Positions 59,219-64,000 of a stretch of DNA of 64,000 nt are shown piece after piece. The translations under genes and the position numbers were made by a program. The stretch is taken from contig NC_080572.1 in NCBI RefSeq assembly GCF_030247185.1, positions 32,534,971-32,598,970 of the forward strand, given 5' to 3'. The first letter of the stretch is position 1, and each line of letters opens with the position of its first letter. The stretch comes from Malaya genurostris (taxonomy: Eukaryota > Arthropoda > Insecta > Diptera > Culicidae). The notes under the pieces are model-generated. The model ran no database searches, was not told the DNA's origin, and saw only the letters and a program-made list of their open reading frames with translations.

Positions 59219-61279
59219 TTGGGCAGAGTACCATTTTGCTCATTCAAGTTCGATCGATTGGGATGAAAAGTAAGAAAAAGACAATGTGGAATGAGCCGTT
59301 TGTCATTGGATATGTACAATTTAGTTGAATTAATTTCCTTGTTAATTCTCAATTGAGTTTTTATTCGAATTATTCAATGAATGTTCAAAATTGCTTCGAT
59401 ATTATGAATGTTGCACACGAGAAACAATCCAAACTAACCACTAAGCTAGGAATAATTAATATATAGGATGCATTCCGAGTCAATTTGCTATCTGTTTCGT
59501 ATCCAAGCATGTGTCTTGCCTCAATTTAGATTCTTTTCAATATGGAATCATCTGAACAAATGATGAATGCAATTTAAAGCCACATACTTCCTGGATTCCG
59601 ATTGTTGCATTATTATGCAATGATGCGGCGAATTTGATAAGCACATCTCATTACCCATGGGCATTGATCAATTGCCAGATGTAATATCTTTTTAGCTACG
59701 ACGATGTCAGCCAGTTGAAACAGCACAGATGATTTCTCAATTTTCAACTGAAACCAACGTCGGCCAACGGCTGCCACGAGGGTAATATTCATTTTCTCAC
59801 AATAAACGCAGAAGTTTGCTGTGATTTATTCACGAAATTGGATTTCAGAGTCTGCTCTACTGTCGCTTCCTTCCGAGTATCCGGTGCTAGGTATTGCGGC
59901 TTCTTCCACTGTTCCGTAGCATGTCTGGAAATGAGGTTTGAACGGAAAGCCATTTTTTCTTCTTCTTCCTCGCTTCAGATGAGCTCACTCTTTCTTCACA
60001 TGAAGTCTGCAGCAGTGATGAAGACCTAGCGAGCTCCGAGCAGAAATAAGATCAATCAAATCGCTCATAAATTATGCATATTTTCATCAACATCAAAGAG
60101 TAGTAGCTAGTGGCAGAAGCAGAACACACACACTGAGCAAATACTAAAGCCAATATCTCTAAACTAAAGGATTTGCTAGGTTGGCAAAATTAGTATGGAT
60201 GGCCTGGAAGAATACACTCAAAGTAAATATTGCTTATTACGTACATGAGAACTGATTTGAGTAAGAGTAATGATTGATTTTTACGTACACGACAAAACAT
60301 CTGCATATCAAAGAATTAAAAGGAGACATGACTTTTGCTGTTTAGAACATCTTGCATTTTTATTATTGAATTATTCAACTGAAATTCGACATGATGTGAG
60401 AAAATTCCTTTACTTTTTTCCTCCACCTCGATTCAGTGAATAGAAACAACCCAAGAAGCCAATCGCAATTATTTTTAAAAAACTTAATGTTGGTTATGTT
60501 GAATCAAAATCGCAAAAAAGTTATATTTGTTGCTTTTATTAGAAACGCGATAAAAACTACTTTATAAACAAATTTCTGTTATAAGCTAGTGGTGATTTTA
60601 AAACAGCAAAAAAATTATGGCGTCGCAGGAAGTGTATAAATGTAGAGATAACATGAATGTTATATTACGGGGTTTTGGTACCGCATGAAGACCGGTTTGC
60701 GCTAAGTGCAAATTGCAGTTTCCTATTTTTACATTTCGTCTTCGTCTCATCAGTGCGTTAGCAATTTATGTTGAACTGCGAACCCCAAAATAAACTTCGT
60801 GAAAAATAGCATTAACCTATCACCTGCTAATTATTTAAATTGAACAGTTAAGTAGTGCTAGCATCTCAACATGAACTGCTAATGCACCTGTGAATCGAAT
60901 ACTAAACATAAAATTAAGAATATTACATATTTTATAATATTTTTTAAAAAAATTGCTTAAAATTAATTTTGCTTCAATACACTATACGAATCGAATCGAA
61001 TACGCTCACAACAATATAAACATTTTCTTGATTGTGAGATTTGAAGTCATAACAAATATTGATTTAGTTTACATGAATAATTTTCGAGAGTTCAGAAGGT
61101 TTGTTGATTTCATTATTTATTCTTAATACCATTATAACCAACGCTTTTAAATAAAAAGCGTGTTGAAAATCATGAATTTCGCTTGACAGTTTGAAGTTCG
61201 ATGAAAAATTTGCGCATCGCATCGCATCATCAATTTGTAATTTCCATCATTCTCCTTTTTTAACAGACATAGAAACATA
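59219..61279. other. Non-coding stretch
   Basis: AT-rich, with no supported gene or repeat terminus. The frame 59838-60029 has no domain features. Confidence 0.35.
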
Positions 61280-61555
61280 GAAGATTTCGTTTCGGGAGGG
61301 GCCCAAAGATAAAAAATAATGTTACTGAAGATTGCTTTTGTACCTAATTCTCGGTGTGCCTTTTACGGGTGTTTTAAACAGACACTTTAAACTTTTCCAC
61401 TGGAACTGTTGTTGTATTACATTTCTTTACGTTTACTGTCTTTTTATTTCTGCAACACATGTCTTAGACCTTCTAAATAATTATATATCTGTTTTTGATT
61501 TCGGGAGGGGCCCGGGCTTCTCGGCCCCCCCCCCCCCCTCTGGGTACGTGACTGA
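61280..61555 (+). repeat. Unclassified repeat with duplicated TTTCGGGAGGGGCCC and a C14 tract
   Basis: TTTCGGGAGGGGCCC occurs at about 61291-61305 and again at 61499-61513, followed by GGGCTTCTCGG, a run of 14 C (61525-61538) and TCTGGGTACGTGACTG. G-rich and C-rich patches of this kind are foreign to the AT-rich surroundings and look like the end of a mobile element, which I cannot name. Confidence 0.45.
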
Positions 61556-63600
61556 TCGTTTGTATCAACAGATCAAAAATACAAATAATACATAACGATA
61601 TTTTATCATTATCTTAACTGAAACTATAATGCTATAGAAATCTTCATATTCGACTCTACTATAAAAGTTAACTAGATAATTCTAACAGGAGAAGAAAAAG
61701 ATTTTTATTTGCATAGTGAAACAAAAAAAAATAACTCCTTACAACAACTGTTGCACTAGCGGCATATAATTAGTTTTAGCACAAAAAATTCTGGAAAAAG
61801 TTTCGCTTCAAGGAAATGCCACATTAGAAGGTAAGATAGGTTCACCCTAACAGCATTGATCACTTTTTTTCGGAAATTGACTAAGTTATCATGAATAAAA
61901 TGAAAATGAGACATTGAATCGAACTGGAAGTCCGAAATAGATTCGTAAATCTACGGACTTCGTAATTCCTTGCTGTGAATCATCGCTAGTTCAGAATTAA
62001 CAGAATTGAAAGCATTATTTGTTCTGATTCGGTAAAATGTCATAAATTGACATTTTATAAATGTGTAATCATTTAAATGCTGCTAAACCGATAAACGAAC
62101 ACATCATGCTGGTTTCGTAAGTAACGCTTCTAGTCAACTAACTTGAAGTTGTATCAATATTGTCGAAAAATAGAACGAATTATAAGAGAGGGACCCTTTT
62201 TTGCCTTATCGTATCGCTAAATGAAATTTAAAATTTTCGATTTAAATTAAATTTGGAAGCCTCCTCCGCCAAGAAGTAAAATAGTCAGTTATTCTAATGC
62301 AATAACATTTAATCGAGTTTTAAAAATAGTTCATTTTATACTGCTACGTTCGATCATCGAACATACTAGAAAGCAACGTATGTCGGTACTATTCAGACAC
62401 TCGATCGATAAACCAGTCACTTTTTGTCATAGGCATTCATTCTTGCATCCATCACTAGGTCTATGGTGAGTAGTAATCCATGTACACAAAACTGAAACAA
62501 ATCGTCCTCACTGGAATCGTTCCAATAGGTGAATTCTTTCCTGCAATCAACCGAACTGGTACAATTTATACATGGCGTGTGTTTCTAATTTTTTTTTGCT
62601 ATTCTATCCATTCTACCATCTCATCATATTAGCTATGCAGGGAATTTAATGGAACTCAAACACACAATTTATGATAATGTGCTGCTTTTGCGTCGCTTCA
62701 CTCGGGCACCAACCTGCGACAGACAGCCTGGCAAGCAAGCCAGAAAACAGCAGCTCGTTTGTGCGCACTGCAAAAGCTAGTAAAACGCCAGAGTTTAAAC
62801 GTCAGAAGGGGATTAGAGCTGGAACATAAAAGCTGAAGTTGTATGCAAATGTTATAGCATTTTCCATGGCCTTTATCTGCATCACACTAAAACTCCCTCA
62901 TACACACACACATCGGATGCCTATGGCAGCGACTTTTCAGTCGTCTTCTTCGACTGTTTCTTCATCCTGCTGCTGGGAAAAGGGGTGGCTTTAGGACAGA
63001 AAATGGAAACTCCAACACGAGCTTCGACAAGCGTCAAAATTTAATGCTAGCAGCTTCTCTGCATATATCTATCGTAAAGATTTTGCTTCAGCTTCCCACG
63101 AGAAGCACTAGCCTTAAATTGTTTGCGAGCTCTTCCGGACGCTCGAAACGGACTCGTAGGCTGCAGAACTGGGTAAGGCACATTGACAGTGGGACTTTTT
63201 GTCTTCAAGTTACCATTTACGCTTGGCATTGACATTGCAAGCTGGCCAGGATGCTAAACAGCTGAATGTGAAACCGTTTCGCTCTCCTCATCTCAATTTT
63301 TCGGAAACCACTCGAAAAGGAACTACTAGAAAATGCCTAAACGCGTTTTCCGCAAATGTTTGGTAAATTCACTTACCAAATACAGCTAAACCGAAAAACA
63401 CGCTTCGTTGATAGAAATTTCGAAATTTCCTAGCTTTTGGCTTGCGACGGAACGACATTGCTGAAAATTGATAAGTAGTTTATTTCGGATTAAGCAACCA
63501 AGCAGATTCAATTATTTTTCATCGCCCGGAAATGTGCTGCGTGCATTCCTTTCGTGACCGTCGTATCGATCGGATGGTAGTTTGCATTAGAGCAGCTGTG
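61556..63600. other. Non-coding stretch
   Basis: Two opposing 62-codon frames at 63044-63235 have no domain features. Nothing else is supported. Confidence 0.35.
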
Positions 63601-63699
63601 CGTTAATCCATTCTAATCCGTTTCAAGGTCATTTAATATCAGATCTTTTGTTCGTGAGCTTGTGCAGTAGATCAATACAGTATAAACAATAAATACCGT

Positions 63700-64000
63700 T
63701 AGACAGTGCCGGGTGCTATTGTGTTAAAACAATAAGAACAGTGAACCGACGTTTAGTGTGGTGCCGTGAACCGGTGCTGTGTGCATATTAATTCTCGGAG
63801 GTCGTTGTAACTAACGCTTGGCCTCAGCGGCCGAGTTGCTACGGATCATTAGCTAAGTATAATATTTTTTCCCTTCGTGTCCCTTTATCGTCTTATATTT
63901 TGACTCCCCCTATAATTTGCGCGGAACCTCAACCGCGCTATGGCAAGTCCATTAAATTCTCCCCTGCCCCCCGAAGATAAAATGGAAACAGATTTTAAAT
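63700..64000 (+). mobile_element. 5' part of a LINE (probably I group), cut by window end
   Basis: From about 63700 the G+C rises (GTGCCGTGAACCGGTGCTGT, GGCCTCAGCGGCCGAGTTGC) and leads into an ATG at 63940 whose protein start resembles LINE ORF1. The exact 5' end cannot be fixed without the other end and its target duplication. Confidence 0.4.
63940..64000 (+). CDS. Start of a LINE ORF1 (gag-like), partial
   Basis: Twenty codons are visible, opening MASPLNSPLPPEDKMETDF. Starts of this style (Met-Ala-Ser-Pro, a Pro-rich stretch, then MET-D-F) occur in I-group gag-like proteins of mosquitoes as I recall them. With so little sequence this is a tentative call. The frame is open at the window edge. 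Confidence 0.4.
   Translation, partial: MASPLNSPLPPEDKMETDFK

Overview
The window looks like nuclear DNA of a culicine mosquito. This is inferred from three things: high A+T with long non-coding stretches, two exons of an insect nephrin-type immunoglobulin gene, and a set of transposable elements typical of mosquitoes (Juan-like Jockey-clade LINE, I-clade LINE, a LOA/R1-type LINE, ITmD37E and mariner DNA transposons, a tRNA-derived SINE). There are no operons, CRISPR arrays or bacterial genes. Most open reading frames are chance frames or decayed transposon frames.

Host gene. Two plus-strand exons (20780-20932 and 22258-22437) join in phase into one complete first Ig domain of the sticks-and-stones/hibris (nephrin) family. 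The next Ig domain is not visible before base 64000, so much of the window after 22437 is probably one very long intron. Two short secreted-type ORFs (18716-19015 plus; 25223-25549 minus) are the only other host candidates and are weak.

Layout. 1-11 kb: non-coding DNA with a non-autonomous hAT-like element (1863-2783, 8-bp target duplication) that contains a nearly palindromic element. 11.2-14.8 kb: an AT microsatellite, then an ITmD37E transposon (11543-14757) split by a LOA/R1-type LINE (12204-14166). 15-27 kb: host introns, the two Ig exons, small repeats and SINE relics. 27.8-36.5 kb: an AT microsatellite and a three-level nest: a dispersed modular repeat broken by a 5'-truncated I-clade LINE (29463-36198), itself broken by a full-length Juan-like LINE (30777-35460). 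36.9-37.8 kb: an internally deleted mariner. 42.5-43.5 kb: an AT microsatellite and a second ITmD37E relic. 47-55.4 kb: a graveyard of retroelement pieces, including a gag-like fragment, Juan tails, a LOA-type 3' tail, a DUF4780-like ORF directly upstream of that tail, and a Harbinger-like MITE inside a Juan copy. 58-59 kb: another modular repeat and Juan tail. 63.9-64 kb: the start of an ORF1 of a further LINE that runs off the window.

How they relate. The autonomous LINEs supply endonuclease and reverse transcriptase; truncated copies, the SINE and possibly the DUF4780 unit look like products or passengers of such machinery. Insertion order can be read from exact target-site duplications. 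I found no clear new cellular system. The strongest leads are the DUF4780-like ORF joined to a LOA-type 3' tail, the repeated hairpin modules in that tail, and the cleanly dated nests.
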